Notes: generated by a model from the sequence alone, not told the origin. 64,000 nucleotides of DNA from Tretioscincus oriximinensis (GCA_022410635.1 JAJVDF010000168.1:1135806-1199805), one strand, 5' to 3'. Positions 21,430-32,799 are shown, counted from the stretch's first letter. Numbers and translations are program-made.

Positions 21430-22405
21430 GACAAATTACAACTTCGGGGAGCTCAAAGTGCACTCGAAATAATTCATTTTAAACTCCCCTTTCAACCGTG
21501 CTCAGATGTTTCGTTTTTGCACTTTTATTTCTTATTTGAGGTCTTCAAACTTTGTATTCGATGCGAATGTCCACCAACAGGAAGCAAAACACAGATACAA
21601 TGCCAGAGGGGGGAATCTCCCCAATCCATTCTAGACGGGGATTGGTGGAATCCCGGTACATTCTCCACAGCCCTCCTAGGGGACCCAAATTTGTATCCAT
21701 ATAACCTGATAAGGGTCCCTTCTTCTATGACAAATAACTTCCATTTTAGTGAAAGAACCCATCTGCTCCTCCATGTGAGTCAGAGGCCTGCTAAGAATGC
21801 GCCACTGTTGAGGCCAACGGTTGTACAGCCTGTTTTGTTCACATGCATTCCTTAGGGATGACACATCCATATCCAAGGGCCTCTAACGGTTGGGGCTTGT
21901 GGCTTCTCTCCCCCCCCCCTTTAATCCACCCAATACTAGAATGACTAAGCCGACAAACATTCCTAGCCAATTATAAACCCACTTAAAGAGACAGGCATCC
22001 CCTTCCTCCATCCCCAGCAAACCCATCTCCTTACCATCCTGCACTGGAAGTTTCTATTCAGGGAAGGACTCTAAAATCTCCTCCGTAATTAGGTATGTGT
22101 TGCTGATTATAACCACCACACCGTCCAATAGGCTTTTGAAGAATGTCTCATTTCCCTGGAATCTAGCTTAAAACCAACCTTTTTTGTATCGAGAATTTGC
22201 ATTTATACAACGGACTAGAAAACACACAAGAAAACCCAACAGTACATAAAGGAAGAAATTTGCCTCCAGTTTCTAACCAGGGGAGGACAGGTTAATTGTG
22301 TCCACCACCAAACCCTGGGGAAATCTATAAGAATGAGCGGTTACGCTTGAATCGACCACTCCCATTGGTCAAAATCACCCCTACTTCGGCCAGTCGGCTT
22401 ATGTT
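21430..22405. other. No gene or named repeat seen
   Basis: Unassigned sequence. A C-run lies at 21910-21920. Confidence 0.4.
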
Positions 22406-22409
22406 TTAA

Positions 22410-22845
22410 AAAGGCAACCTCCAGAGACCAATGACAGCGCTCAGAACTTTGGCAGCCCCCAGAGTCCAATGACAGGGCTCGGAACTTTGGCAGCCTCTAG
22501 AGACCAGAGTCCTGGGTTGGAAACTGGCTAAAAGACAGGAAACAGGAGGAAGTAATAAAGGGACAATTCTCTGGGTGGAAGGATATGAGAAACGGAAACC
22601 TCAGTACTGGGAGGGAAAGGAAGGAAGGGAAGAACAAAGGAAGGAATGGATGAAAAATAAAAGGGAAGGAAGATAAAGAAGAAAAAAGAAAGAAGGAAAG
22701 AAAGAAGGAACGAATGAAAGAAGCAACTAGTGAAAGGGGGGGCAAAGGAGGGAGGGAATGGATGATGGCATGGATGGGAGCTAGGGGGAGGAGGGTCTAC
22801 TCTAGAGCCTGTGTCAATACCGTAACACAACAGGGTAATTACACT
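22410..22845 (-). repeat. Composite repeat C, copy 3
   Basis: On the minus strand: TGTGTTACGGTATTGAC, CACTAGTTGCTTC, CTTCC-rich tract, the antisense reverse transcriptase piece (22507-22605; CTGGGTTGGAAACTGGCTAA on the plus strand), then two CTTTGGCAGCC-type units near 22450-22500. Confidence 0.75.
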
Positions 22846-22854
22846 AGGCTTACA

Positions 22855-23335
22855 TAATATAAGCAGAGCCCGGCTAAATGGAACCACAGCCCCTCTAATC
22901 CAGACTTTGGTCTACACAGCAGCATCCCACTTGCCCCTGGGCATCTCAAGCAGAAGAAGGCAAAACCTTGACTTGTTCTCAGTTCCCTGCAAATGGCATT
23001 TCAGGAATAGTTCCTGCTGTTCCATCCAAAGGCAGTATCAAGACATCTATCCTACTAGCTGTTGATCCACCTGGCTCCCTTGAATTTACCACCACCTGTA
23101 CTTGAAGCAAATTCTATAGGTCAATGACCCTCTGAGTAAAAATAAGACTTTCCCTTATCTGCTTCCCAGAGTGCCTCCTGCTTCTGGTGTCGTGTGATAA
23201 ATTTTCTTTATTCATTTTGTCAAACCCATGCGTAATTTTATGGCCTTCAATCATATCACATCTTAAATGCAAACTCTCAAGACTGAAGAGACCTTGACAT
23301 TGCAACCTGACTTCATAAGGTAGGTGCTCTTGACT
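22855..23335 (-). mobile_element. CR1-like LINE 3' fragment (family A)
   Basis: Antisense order as in the 43.95 kb copy: GCAGAGCCCGGCTAAATGG, GCATCTCAAGCAGAAGAAGG, AATGACCCTCTGAG and ACCTGACTTCATAAGG. Confidence 0.7.
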
Positions 23336-23377
23336 TATGAGGGATAGTGTCAGTTCATTCATTTCTATATTCCTCCC

Positions 23378-23712
23378 TATGCCCAAAGATCTCAAAACAG
23401 AATATGCCCAATACCCAAAATTCTCTAAAACAGAAACACATTCCTGTGTTTCCATAGGCGGAACTGGGCACAGATTGGCTAAAGAGGAATTGTCCCTCCC
23501 GCAGCAAACTGCTGTGCAGACTGGGAGATGTAGTCCACATGGCAGGGTTCCACTCATACTTGATGGAAGAAGGTGCCCACTTCTCGGATTATACTTCCAA
23601 GCAGGCCCCAACATCAGCACACCTAAGTTATATTTCACTTCCCTCACTGTTTGGGCTGCTGCTGTTATTACTGGTCGCTTTTGTTATTGTTGACAGCTAG
23701 TAGCCCACCTAT
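23378..23712 (-). repeat. Repeat P, copy 2
   Basis: It contains ACTACATCTCCCA on the minus strand of the window (23522-23534) and a decayed partner ATTATACTTCCAA at 23588, again 66 bases apart. The flank GGCACAGATTGGCTAAAGAG matches copy 5 (60836-60853). Confidence 0.7.
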
Positions 23713-23714
23713 AA

Positions 23715-24455
23715 ACCATGGAGAGAGGATGTTATTCGATCAGCCGAAGACCAAAATAAACAAGCACGTCTTCACCAGGTGCCTAAACACATTTCAACGT
23801 GGCCTCAATGGTTTATTCGTCTATTTATTTTAGAAGTGCATAGTTCACCAACAGTTCTCAGAGCAAGTAACAACTGCAAAGAGAAAATATATCAGACCTG
23901 CAAGAGGGAGGGAAGAGTGAAATTAGCACCATTAACGGAGATTAAAACTTTAGCATGGGAAAGGAAACCGGACAAGATTTGATTCAGGTAAATTATGGGA
24001 GGAAATAAGAGTCAATTCCTCTTGAAAACCTATTGCAAATTAAATATTCTGCGCAGTAGAAACACTGGAGAACGCCGCAATCCGATAAAGGTCATTTTGC
24101 TTAAATAAACGTTTGCTAAAGCTTTTTTGCAGAAGCACAAGGTGCCTGAGTAGGACACATTGAACTTTACGAGGGAAACAACTGTAAACCACCCTAGATT
24201 TCTCCTGGGAAAGAAACCAGCACTTCCCATGCATTTCTGCCTAAAGGTCAAAATCTTCTCATATAAAAACAACAGGAAGAAAGGCAAAAACGGTTAGCAG
24301 TTTTGCTCCAAAGAGCCTAAAGAAACGATATATGCCTCAAAAAGCAGCAGATCAATCATCATCATCATCATCATCATCATCTAAGAAGGAAGAGCTAGGG
24401 TTGAATCCAGACACTTAAGCAGAGGAAACTGAAGTTCCAAATAAGATTTATTTAC
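23715..24455. other. No gene seen; L2-like debris and ATC repeat
   Basis: AAATAAACAAGCACGTCTTC, ACCAGGTGCCTAAACAC near 23750 resembles family E copies. An ATC trinucleotide run lies at 24354-24380. Confidence 0.4.
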
Positions 24456-24461
24456 TAGTGG

Positions 24462-24602
24462 GTTCAGCCTGTTGCGTTATGATAATGGGATGGGCTCTAG
24501 CTCCTCCTCCCCCTTGCTCCCATTTATGTCTCCGTCCACTCCCTCTCTCCCTTGCCCATCCCAGCCCCCTTTCACTTGCTGCTTCTTTCTTTGTCCAGAC
24601 CT
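24462..24602 (+). repeat. Composite repeat C, left end only (copy 4)
   Basis: CTGTTGCGTTATGATAATGG, GCTCTAGCTCCTCCTCCCCC and CACTTGCTGCTTCTTTC match the left end of copy 3 in reverse. Confidence 0.6.
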
Positions 24603-24727
24603 GCAGCATCAAGCCAGTCCATCTAATTCAGAACCACATACTAACAACAGCAACAATGAGAACAACGTTTATTTATATTGCTCCTTCCACCAAAGGGCGA
24701 TACAATAATATCAGATCAATACATATC

Positions 24728-25031
24728 CAGTGGTACCTCGGTTCTCGAACGCCTTGAGTTCCGACCAAATCAATATTCGACCAGGAGATCCGAGAAACTT
24801 TTGTCTTGGACTCCGACCGAATATTTGGAACTCAAACTTCCGCGATGAGCCGAATGGCGTTCATTCGGCCCAGCGCGCCTTGCTTGCGTCATCAGTGTGA
24901 GTCGTGCGCCTTGCTTGCGTCATCAGTGTGAGTCGTGCTTTGTGGAGAGAGTCATTGCTTCGGTTCTCGAACAATTTGGTTCTCGACCGTCCTCCCGGAA
25001 CGAATTATGTTCGAGAACCGAGGTACCACTG
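24728..25031. mobile_element. 304-base DNA transposon with perfect 23-base terminal inverted repeats
   Basis: The first 23 bases (24728-24750, starting CAGTGGTACCTCGG) are the exact reverse complement of the last 23 (25009-25031). Both ends are flanked by TATC. There is no coding capacity. The termini resemble Tigger-type (pogo) nonautonomous elements, but these duplicate TA, while four bases match here. A 31-base unit (24875-24905) is exactly repeated at 24906-24936. Confidence 0.88.
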
Positions 25032-25099
25032 TATCAGCCTTGCACTTCTAAAAACTACTAAACCGCCAATAGCAAATATCTCCAAGGCATAGAAAATTG

Positions 25100-25255
25100 G
25101 GTTAAAAACATAATATAATTTACACTCCAGAATTAAATATTTTTAGCCCTTTACAAAACTGAAGCAGATTTTCAGTTAGTCTTAAGTTCCAGGAGTAGAG
25201 CATTCCAGAGCTGGGGGACTATGTCCTGAAACACTCACCATCTTGAGGGTGCCCC
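25100..25255 (-). repeat. L2-like interspersed repeat fragment (family E)
   Basis: GTTCCAGGAGTAGAGCATTC, CAGAGCTGGGGGACTATGTC resembles the GTTCCAGAGTGTGGGAGCC part of the 37.98 kb copy. Confidence 0.4.
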
Positions 25256-25263
25256 GCATGCGA

Positions 25264-26120
25264 CAGGTATAGATAAAAGTGGGTATTTACCCACAACAGA
25301 TTTAGTCTTTTCAGGAAGAACACCAGAGGAATTAAACCGGATAGAGATAACAAGGGAGGAGATTCTTGCTAGCCTTAATAAGCTGAACATTAATAAATCC
25401 TCAGGTCCAGACGGCATTCACCCAAGAATTCTTAAAGAACTCAAATGTGAAATTGCTGAACTTCTAACCAAAATATTTAATCTTTCCTTAAGATCAGGCA
25501 TAGTACCAGTAGATTGGAGGGTAGCTAACATAACACCAATCTTCAAAAAAGGATCCCAGGGTGATCCTCGAAATTATAGACCCATCAGTTTAACATTAGT
25601 TCCAAGTAAAGTGTTTGAAACCATAATTAAGGACAAAATTACTAAACATATGGAGAAGCACGCATTGCTGAATGAAACTCAGCATGGCTTCTGCAAAGGA
25701 AAATCATGGCTTACTAACTTGCTAGAATTCTTTGAGAGTGTTAACAAACATGTAGATAAAGGGGATCCAGTTGATATTGTCTATCTAGATTTTCAGAAGG
25801 CTTTTGATAAAGTCCCTCATCAAAAGCTCCTAAAAAAGGTCCACATTCATGGTATAAGGGGACCAACTTTGTCCTGGGTTGGAAACTGGCTAAAAGATAG
25901 AAAACAGAGGGTAGTAATAAATGGACAGTTCTCAGAGTGGAAAGAGTTAAGAAGTGGAATACCCCAGGGGTCCATAATGGGACCTTTGCTTTTCAATATA
26001 TTCATAAATGATCTGGAAGCCGAGGTCAATAGTGAAGTAGCCAAGTTTGCTGACGACACTAAACTGTTCAGGGTAGTGAAAACTTTAAATGATGTAAGGC
26101 ACTCCAGAGAGATCGATTGA
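25264..26120 (+). pseudogene. LINE reverse transcriptase domain, disrupted
   Basis: The frame is open for about 285 codons and shows reverse transcriptase blocks in order: SGPDGIHPRILKEL (25401), NYRPISL, YLDFQKAFDKVPH (25782, first catalytic Asp), GIPQGSIMGPLLFN (about 25957) and FADD (26046-26057, catalytic Asp pair). It ends at a stop at 26118-26120. Compared with 28527-28570, about 11 bases (GTGGGCATCTA) are missing and the frame has already shifted, so the C-terminal region is out of frame. No start codon or endonuclease belongs to this fragment. Confidence 0.88.
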
Positions 26121-27041
26121 AATTGGGTGAAGTGGCAAATGTACTTCAATTTAAGCAAGTGCAAGGCCATGCACATTGGGGCAAAGAACGCCAACTACTC
26201 CTATCACCTGATAGGAACCAGGCTTTCTGTGACCGAGCAAGAAAAGGATCTTGGGGTGCTGGTGGACAATTCCATGAAGATGTCAACCCAATGTGCAGCA
26301 GCAGCAAAAAAAAGGCAAATTCCATGTTGGGGATAATTAAGAAAGGAAACAAGTCAGCAAATGTTGTTTAGCCTCTTTATAAATCTGTGATGCCACATTT
26401 GGAATACTGTGTTCAATTCTGGTCACCACATCTCAAGAGGGATATTGTGGAACTAGAGAAGGTACAGAAAAGGGCAACAAGAATGATCAAGGGTCTGGAG
26501 CACGTCCCTTATGAAGAAAGGCTACAACGTCTGGACCCCTTCATTATCGAAAGGTGACGTTTGAGAGGTGATCTGATTGAAGTCTATAAAATCAAGCAAT
26601 GGGATGGATAGGGTGAATAGAGAAAAAATGTTTTCTCTATCACACAACACAAGGACCAGAGGGCACTCCTTAAAACTGATGGATAGAAAAGTGAGGACAG
26701 ACAAAGGAAAGTATTTTTTCACCCAGAGGGTCATCGGCCTGTGGAATTTTCTTCCTGAAGAGGTGGTGGTAGCTAACAGCTTGGATAGCTTCAAGACAGG
26801 GCTAGACAGGTTCATGAACACCAAGGGTATAAATGAGTACTAGAATGGATGTCTGGATGTTGCCTCCAGGATAGAACAACAGGCAGGACTCCTGAAATAC
26901 CAGTTGCAGGGAGTCATGAACAGGTGCACATTTTGCTTTCCTCTGTTCAGTCTGCCCAGGTGCATCTGGTGGGCCTCTGTGTGGACTAGATGGGCTGTGG
27001 CCTGATCCAGTATGGCTCTTGTTGTTATGTTCTTATGTTTT
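25264..27041 (+). mobile_element. CR1-like non-LTR retrotransposon (family A), longest copy
   Basis: A 5'-truncated LINE keeping the reverse transcriptase, the C-terminal region and the 3' untranslated region, ending GATCCAGTATGGCTCTTG and a TTATGTTCTTATG tail instead of poly(A). The endonuclease is missing. The C-terminal frame includes LGVLVDNSMKMSTQCAAAA-type words, broken by frameshifts and a stop near 26369. It is the best reference for all other A fragments here. Confidence 0.9.
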
Positions 27042-27044
27042 TAA

Positions 27045-27300
27045 GTGCCTTGTCCCTTGACCACAGGTTCTTCACTGGTATGTGCAACTCTTATACAGTG
27101 GCCCACCAACAAGATGATGAAGGCAAAACTTTCATCTGCTCTTGAACCTCTGTAAGTGGTCCTTTGAGACATCCAACTGTCTCTCTTTACTTTCAGACCA
27201 TTCTAGTTCCTACTGATACACCTGTATCCAACCAATAGAAGAAGAGGAGCCCGGCAGAATCAGGCCCACAGCCCATCTATCTATACAGTAGTTTGCCTTT
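27045..27300 (-). mobile_element. CR1-like LINE tail fragments (family A)
   Basis: AACTCTTATACAGTGGCCCA, CCAACAAGATGATGAAGGC and GAGGAGCCCGGCAGAATCAG, GCCCACAGCCCATCTAT read as antisense 3' ends. Confidence 0.5.
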
Positions 27301-27700
27301 CGGTCCTTATTTTTTCTTCTTTATCTTTCTTTTCTTCCATCTGTTATCCATTCTTTCCTTTGTTCTTTCTTTCCTTCATTCCTTTCCTTCCCAGTACTAG
27401 TTCCAGCAGTGAACCATGGTGTATTCCATTTCTCACATCTTTCCACACAGAGAACCCACCCATTTATTACTTCCCTGAGTTTTGTCTTTCAGCCAGTTTC
27501 TAACCAGGACTCTGGGCTCTGTAGGCTGCCAGGTTTCCAAGCCCTGTCACTGGTCCCTGGAAGATGCCAACGTTTTGAGCCAGGTCACTGGTCACTGGGG
27601 CCTGCCAAAGTTCTGAGCCCTGTCGTTGGTCATTATACCTCAGAATGTTGAACTCTCCCACACGCCTTTTATTTTTTATGATTCTCAGCTCCCTACCTGC
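27300..27700 (+). repeat. Composite repeat C, copy 5
   Basis: A TTCTTTC-rich tract is followed by an antisense reverse transcriptase piece (about 27408-27508; GTGTATTCCATTTCTCAC ... CAGCCAGTTTCTAACC). Three diverged units end in GTTTTGAGCC or GTTCTGAGCCCTGTCG. The tail is TCATTATACCTCAGAATGTT, GAACTCTCCCACA. Confidence 0.75.
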
Positions 27701-27704
27701 TTCT

Positions 27705-28435
27705 ACCACTAGTGTCAGCATCTCAGCATCAATTCTAGTAACCGTTGATCCCCAATGGAGCTTATGTCACCCACAAAAATACCCCAATCATCCCAGTTTA
27801 CAGCTGACATTTCTTTGATGATTTCCCCACTCCTCTTCACCGCCACTGATAAACAGGATTCCAAACCCAGCCCAGCCTATTTTGGATCTCAATGGTTTTC
27901 TCCAACATCATCCAACTAAGGAATCCACTGGGTTCCCCTAGCGACTGAGCACTGTGCACAAACTTTGCCCCGAGTATCAGATTGCCAGAACTATAATTAT
28001 CCCCTGAACGGACAAAAATGTAAGCGACGTAACCGTTTCAGGCTGCAACGTGAAATAACAATGCCCGCTGTGCTTATGCAAAAGTTTCTGAAATTCTGCA
28101 TTCTTGAAACTGTTCAACTTTCTTTCCTGCCTCGCTTCAAAAGGACAAGAATCTAAAGCATTTGTGGAATTTCAGGGCTGAGCTGAGCGATCACTTTATG
28201 GTTGCTATTTGCTATTTCGTTTTGGGAGAGGGGAATTCCTAAACAGGGAGTTGGAGGGGCTCAGCAATACTATCTGCTTCCCAAGTTCGGTCCCCATCAA
28301 ACCATCGGGAAAGGGGAAGACAAACTATTCCTGCATCGTTATCAAGAAAACTGCACGGTGACCAAGAGTCAGGTTTATCTCGAGAGCATTTGAAGTGTCT
28401 ATAAACCAGTAATACAGCGAACTTCCCTGGAAAAG
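27705..28435. other. No gene or named repeat seen
   Basis: Unassigned intron sequence with short frames only. Confidence 0.4.
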
Positions 28436-28439
28436 CTGA

Positions 28440-28511
28440 GAGTCACCGATTCACCTCCTCCCATCTCCCTTCACTTGCTGCTGCTTTGTTTCTTTCCTTC
28501 TTTGATTCCGT
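28440..28511 (+). repeat. Composite repeat C, copy 6, left part
   Basis: CACCTCCTCCCATCTCCCTT, CACTTGCTGCTGCTTTG and a short CTTTCC tract, cut by the LINE that starts at about 28512 and resuming at 29464. Confidence 0.65.
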
Positions 28512-29466
28512 TGGCACTCCAGAGTGATCTATTGAAATTGGGTGAGTGGGCATCTAAGTGGCAAATGCACTTCAATTTAAGCAAGTGCAAGGTCATGCAT
28601 ATTGGGGCAAAGAACCCAAAATACTCCTACCACCTGATGGGAACCAAGCTTTCTGTGACCGAGCAAGAAAAGGATCTTGGGGTGTTGGTGGACAATTCAA
28701 TGAAAATGTCAACCCAGTGTGCAGCAGCAGCAAAAAAGGCAAATTCCATGTTGGGGATAATTAGGAAAGGAATCGAAAACAAGTCAGCAAATGTTGTTTT
28801 GCCTCTTTATAAATCTGTGGTGAGGCCACATTTGGAATACTGTGTTCAATTCTGGTCACCGCATCTCAAGAGGGATATTGTGGAACTAGAGAAGGTTTAG
28901 AAAAGGGCAACAAAAATGATCAGGGGTCTGGAGCACCTCCCTTATGAAGTCAGGCTGCAACGTCTGGGCCTCTTCAGCCTCGAAAGGCGACGTTTGAGAG
29001 GTGATCTGATTGAAGTGTACAAAATCATGCATGGAATGGACAGGGTGAACAGAGAAAAATGTTTTCTCCATCACACAACCCTAGGACTAGGAGGCACTCC
29101 TTGAAACTGATGGGAAGAAAAGTGAGAACAGACAAAGGAAAGTATTTTTTCACTCAGAGGGTCATCGGCCTGTGGAATTTACTTCCTGAAGAGGTAGTGG
29201 TAGCTAACAGCTTGGATAGTTTCAAGACAGGACTAGACAGGTTTATGGATACCAAGGGTATAAATGGATACTAGGATGGATGTCTGGATGTTGCCTCCAG
29301 GATGGAGCAACAGGCAGGACTCCTGAGATACCATTTGCAGGGAGTCATGAAAAGGTGCATATTTTGCTTCCTGTGTTCATGACTTCATCTGGTGGGCCTC
29401 TGTGAGACACAGAATACTGGACTTGATGAGCTGTGGCCTGATCCAGTATGGCTCTTCTTATGTTCT
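28512..29466 (+). mobile_element. CR1-like LINE 3' fragment (family A), inserted in composite repeat
   Basis: This holds the C-terminal region of the ORF ([73 protein letters not shown]) and the 3' end GCTCTTCTTATGTTCT. A TAG at 28898 breaks the frame between LEKV and the following KGNK-type residues. It is better preserved than most copies and lacks the whole reverse transcriptase. Confidence 0.88.
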
Positions 29467-29790
29467 TTCCTTCCTTGTTCCTTTCCCTCCCAGTACTGAA
29501 TCCTGGGGAATTAAATTTCTCACATCTTTCCACCCATAGAACTGTTCCTTTATTACTTCCCTCTGTCTTTTAGCCAGTTTCTAACCCTGGTCTCTTGAGG
29601 CTGCCGATTTCCAAGCCCTGCCACTGGTCTCAGAAACTACCAAAGTTCCAAGCCCTGTCACTGGTCTCTGGAGGGTGCCAGAGTTCCGAGCCCTTTCATT
29701 GACCTCTGAAAACTCCCAAAGTTCTGAGCCCTATCACTGGTCGTTATAGCCCAGAATGCTAAACTGTCCCACATGCCTTTTATTACTTAT
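29462..29790 (+). repeat. Composite repeat C, copy 6, right part
   Basis: It resumes with TTCTTTCCTTCCTTG, then the antisense reverse transcriptase piece (about 29497-29590), four diverged units (CAAAGTTCCAAGCCCTGTCA, AGAGTTCCGAGCCC) and the tail TCGTTATAGCCCAGAATGC. Confidence 0.75.
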
Positions 29791-29794
29791 GATG

Positions 29795-30315
29795 ATAGCT
29801 ATAACAGAGGAAAATGTTTTCTGATAGCCAATACTCTCAAATTTTATAATTGCTTTTCCTGCAGTAAGGTAGCATGGGCAGGCAGGCAGGCAGAGAATAA
29901 CATTTTTTTAAGCCACAGATATAATCTTATGCTCTCCCATCCCTGCCATGCACAACCCCGGCCAACAGAAGAGAGATGGCAGAGCTTTGGTTCCCAACCC
30001 CAAACCAAAGGAATTTCAAGAAGGCGCCTTAAAAATGCCTCTTCAAACAGACAGGAAAAAAAATCAGGACAAATCAAACTTGCCAACAGAGATATACCAT
30101 CAGCAAATCTCAACCCATGGCTAAAGAGCAGTACAGGAGAAGAAACGAACCAAAAAACCTGGGGACTTTCAAAAATAGCCATACCTCAAGTTTGCCGAGA
30201 CTTTATTGAATTATTGAACCTGAAATGAAAAGTTATCTTAAAAGTTGTACAATGTCCACAAGGCGGCCTAACCTTAGGAAAGACTGTGGAATGATCAGCG
30301 TTGGGACAAAACAAA
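29795..30315. other. No gene or named repeat seen; short GGCA repeat
   Basis: The frame at 29773-30228 (151 codons, plus) shows no domain and has a counter-frame on the minus strand. A GGCA repeat lies at 29878-29893. Confidence 0.4.
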
Positions 30316-30317
30316 TT

Positions 30318-30808
30318 ATGAAATGAAGCTGCAACTCTGAAGTCTCTCCAGCCTCAAAAGATGGAATTTAAAAGGTGATCTAAATTAAGTGTATAAAATT
30401 ATGCATAGGATGGATAACATAACGAGAGAGAGAGAAATGTTCTCTGTCACCCAATACTAGGATGAGGGGACAATTCATGAAGATAAGGGACAGAAGAGTT
30501 AGGACAGATAAGGGAAAGTGTTTTCATTTTACCCTGAGGGTCATTGGTCTATTGGATGGGGTGGTGGCAGACAACAACCTGGATAGCTTTAAGACATTAG
30601 AAAATTCATGGAAGCCAAGACCTAGTAGGATGGATGCCTTGATACTGCTTCCAGGATGGAACAAGAGGCAGAGTTCCTGAAATGCCATTTGCAAGGAGTT
30701 GACAACAGGTGAGATGTCCAGGTTCAATCGGCGGGCCACTGGACGAGACAGAATGCTGGACTAGATGGGCTTTAGTCCCATTCAGAGGGCTTTTCCTGTT
30801 TTCTTATG
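30318..30808 (+). mobile_element. CR1-like LINE 3' fragment (family A)
   Basis: CTGCAACTCTGAAGTCTCTC, CAGCCTCAAAAGATGGAATT, GTATAAAATTATGCATAGG and the tail TTTTCCTGTTTTCTTATG. It is strongly diverged. Confidence 0.7.
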
Positions 30809-30939
30809 TAACATGCACTGCTACAAGCAATCCAGATGACACCAATCCAGATTTACCAACCATATACATCAACTTGATTATAAAATGTATTATTATGATC
30901 CAACCTGGAACCTCTGTTAAAGGTGAGGTATAAATAAGC

Positions 30940-30946
30940 AAACAAA

Positions 30947-30989
<43 letters not shown>

Positions 30990-30992
30990 ATG
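30940..30992 (+). repeat. AAAT microsatellite
   Basis: About twelve AAAT units follow GGTGAGGTATAAATAAGC, so this is probably the tail of a small L2-like or SINE 3' end (AACCTCTGTTAAAGGTGAGG). Confidence 0.9.
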
Positions 30993-30994
30993 AA

Positions 30995-31535
30995 CAAATA
31001 TGCAATGGAAGTGGGCCAAAGAAACCTAAAACCTTTGTAAAAAAACAAACAAACCCTACTGTCCCACAAGAAGCCCAGCCCATAGTTGCAAGCCTATCTC
31101 TTAAGAGAGAACCATTTAAAAAGGAAAACAGGTCAATTTCCTAACTTCAACCACTTTTTCATCATAAAATGTCACCAGGCAGCTGTCAGACCAGCTGTGT
31201 ACCAGTCTACAACGCAGCGTTCCTGACCCAGCAATTTAAATGTATCCCCATGAGAATAATTGTACACAGTCTCATAAGAGGTGGGTAGATGACTAGGAGC
31301 AGGAGACTAATCATAAAGGCACAGGCAAGAGAAAGCTAAGCTGTGAGCTGTGACAGGAGAGGACTTTCCATACTGATCCTCCCCTGTCTTCTCCATCTAT
31401 CTCTGGGAAAGCCCATGCAGCCAGAAAGAGTGTTGATTTGCTTGCATGGTAACTTAACCTACAAGAACTTCATCCTGGAGGTGGCCCATAAGGTAAAACT
31501 GATGCAGGATACAAGTTACAAGTTTCTAGAGACAG
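30995..31535. other. No gene or named repeat seen
   Basis: Unassigned intron sequence. Confidence 0.4.
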
Positions 31536-31540
31536 ATAAT

Positions 31541-31992
31541 GGCTGCATCCAGCCAGGGTCAATATTCAGCTTGAAAATTGAACTTCTATTGCTTTTGCCA
31601 GGTTGTTATATGAACCAGCAGAAAGCCAATTATTCACATTATTGGTTCATCAGAAAAATCAACTTCAAACCGCTGTGCAGAGCTGTGGTTGAAAAGGTGT
31701 GCTGCGTGGGTAGCCCTGGCGAGAAACTACGAGGGTGAGTAGCAAGGGAATCTGATATTGACAGCAAACTAACCAATAGCATTTGGGAGGAGGAACTATT
31801 GAATTTCCTCTTGACGACCAGCAAACAAAATGGTGGACAGGACAAGTCACATGATTGGGAAATCTCACTCATCAGGAGCTGCCAGAATGCAAAAAAACGG
31901 AATAGATTGTAAAAATACGGATGAGGCGCATTAAAGCGGTTAACCGGATTATCAGGAAATTCCCGAATAAGCAAATGCCTTGTGGATACAGC
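31541..31992. mobile_element. hAT-like nonautonomous element (family D), copy 1
   Basis: One end reads GGCTGCATCCAGCCAGGG and the other, reversed, GCTGTATCCACAAGG, giving imperfect inverted ends about 450 bases apart. Internal words (CAGCAAACAAAATGG, TTAACCGGATTATCAGGAAA) recur at 48.8 and 50.5 kb. No transposase is visible, and a clean target duplication was not found. Confidence 0.5.
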
Positions 31993-32190
31993 AATAATCC
32001 AAAATAAATTTTAGGCACAAGTAAAAAATTATCTATACGGCCACAGATCAAGACACAGAATTATGACTGGAAAATTAATACCTCTTGAAAATGTTAGTAT
32101 GAATGGCACATATATGCTAATGCAGTGTTTATGCAAAAGTCAGAGAAGCAGCTTGGTTTGTCTGGATACAGAAAATTTATTTATTCATTC

Positions 32191-32405
32191 ATGAGCCAGT
32201 TGGGTTTAAAAATTAGAGTGTTGGACTCTTATCTGGAAATCTCCCAGTTTGATTCTACACTCATCCATGAAGCCAGCTGGGTTATCTTGGGCCAATCACA
32301 GTCTTTTAGAACTCTCTCAGCCCCACATGCTTCACAGGGGATTTGTTGTGCAGAAAGTAACAAAAGCTATGTGCGTTGCCTTATGGTTGGCTGCCTTATA
32401 TTCTT
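32191..32405 (+). mobile_element. Second tRNA-like SINE type, copy 1
   Basis: GAGCCAGTTGGGTTTAAAAA, TTAGAGTGTTGGACTCTTAT, CTTGGGCCAATCACAG, TTAGAACTCTCTCAGCCCCA follows the pattern of a widespread squamate SINE whose head has TGGACTnnnATCTGG. Confidence 0.6.
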
Positions 32406-32409
32406 ATAT

Positions 32410-32795
32410 ATAAGAATAAACAAAGTGTTAACATGAGGTTGAAAAGTTCAGGCAAAATGAACACTGCAAAACTGGATTTATAAGAGTGAAATTTATGGAC
32501 TGAAAGGCAAAATATAGGATGGGAAGCAAACTAACAAAAATTGATAGTCGAAACACTTCCTAAGCCGAAAAGCCTGACATTAAGAGATGGTATTCTTCTA
32601 ACATTTAAACGGTTAGGAATTCGAGGAATTGTATTGTTTTTCTTTCCCAACATCCCAGGAGGGGGAAAAGGTTGTCATTTTTCCTTTTGTAAGTGGATAT
32701 GGATGGATGTTTATTTTTCTTTTGTGACGTGTATGGTTTTTGTGATAAAAATAAAAACTTGGTTCATAAAAAAGAAAGACTAGTAGAAATGTAAC
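32410..32795 (+). repeat. Possible polyadenylated retroelement 3' end
   Basis: TTTTGTGATAAAAATAAAAA, CTTGGTTCATAAAAAAGAAA near 32735-32780 looks like an A-rich LINE-1 type 3' end. The rest of the stretch is unassigned. Confidence 0.3.
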
Positions 32796-32799
32796 AGTT

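Noticed and set aside
29773..30228. A 151-codon plus-strand frame
   Set aside because: No similarity to a known protein that I recognise, and a long counter-frame on the other strand.
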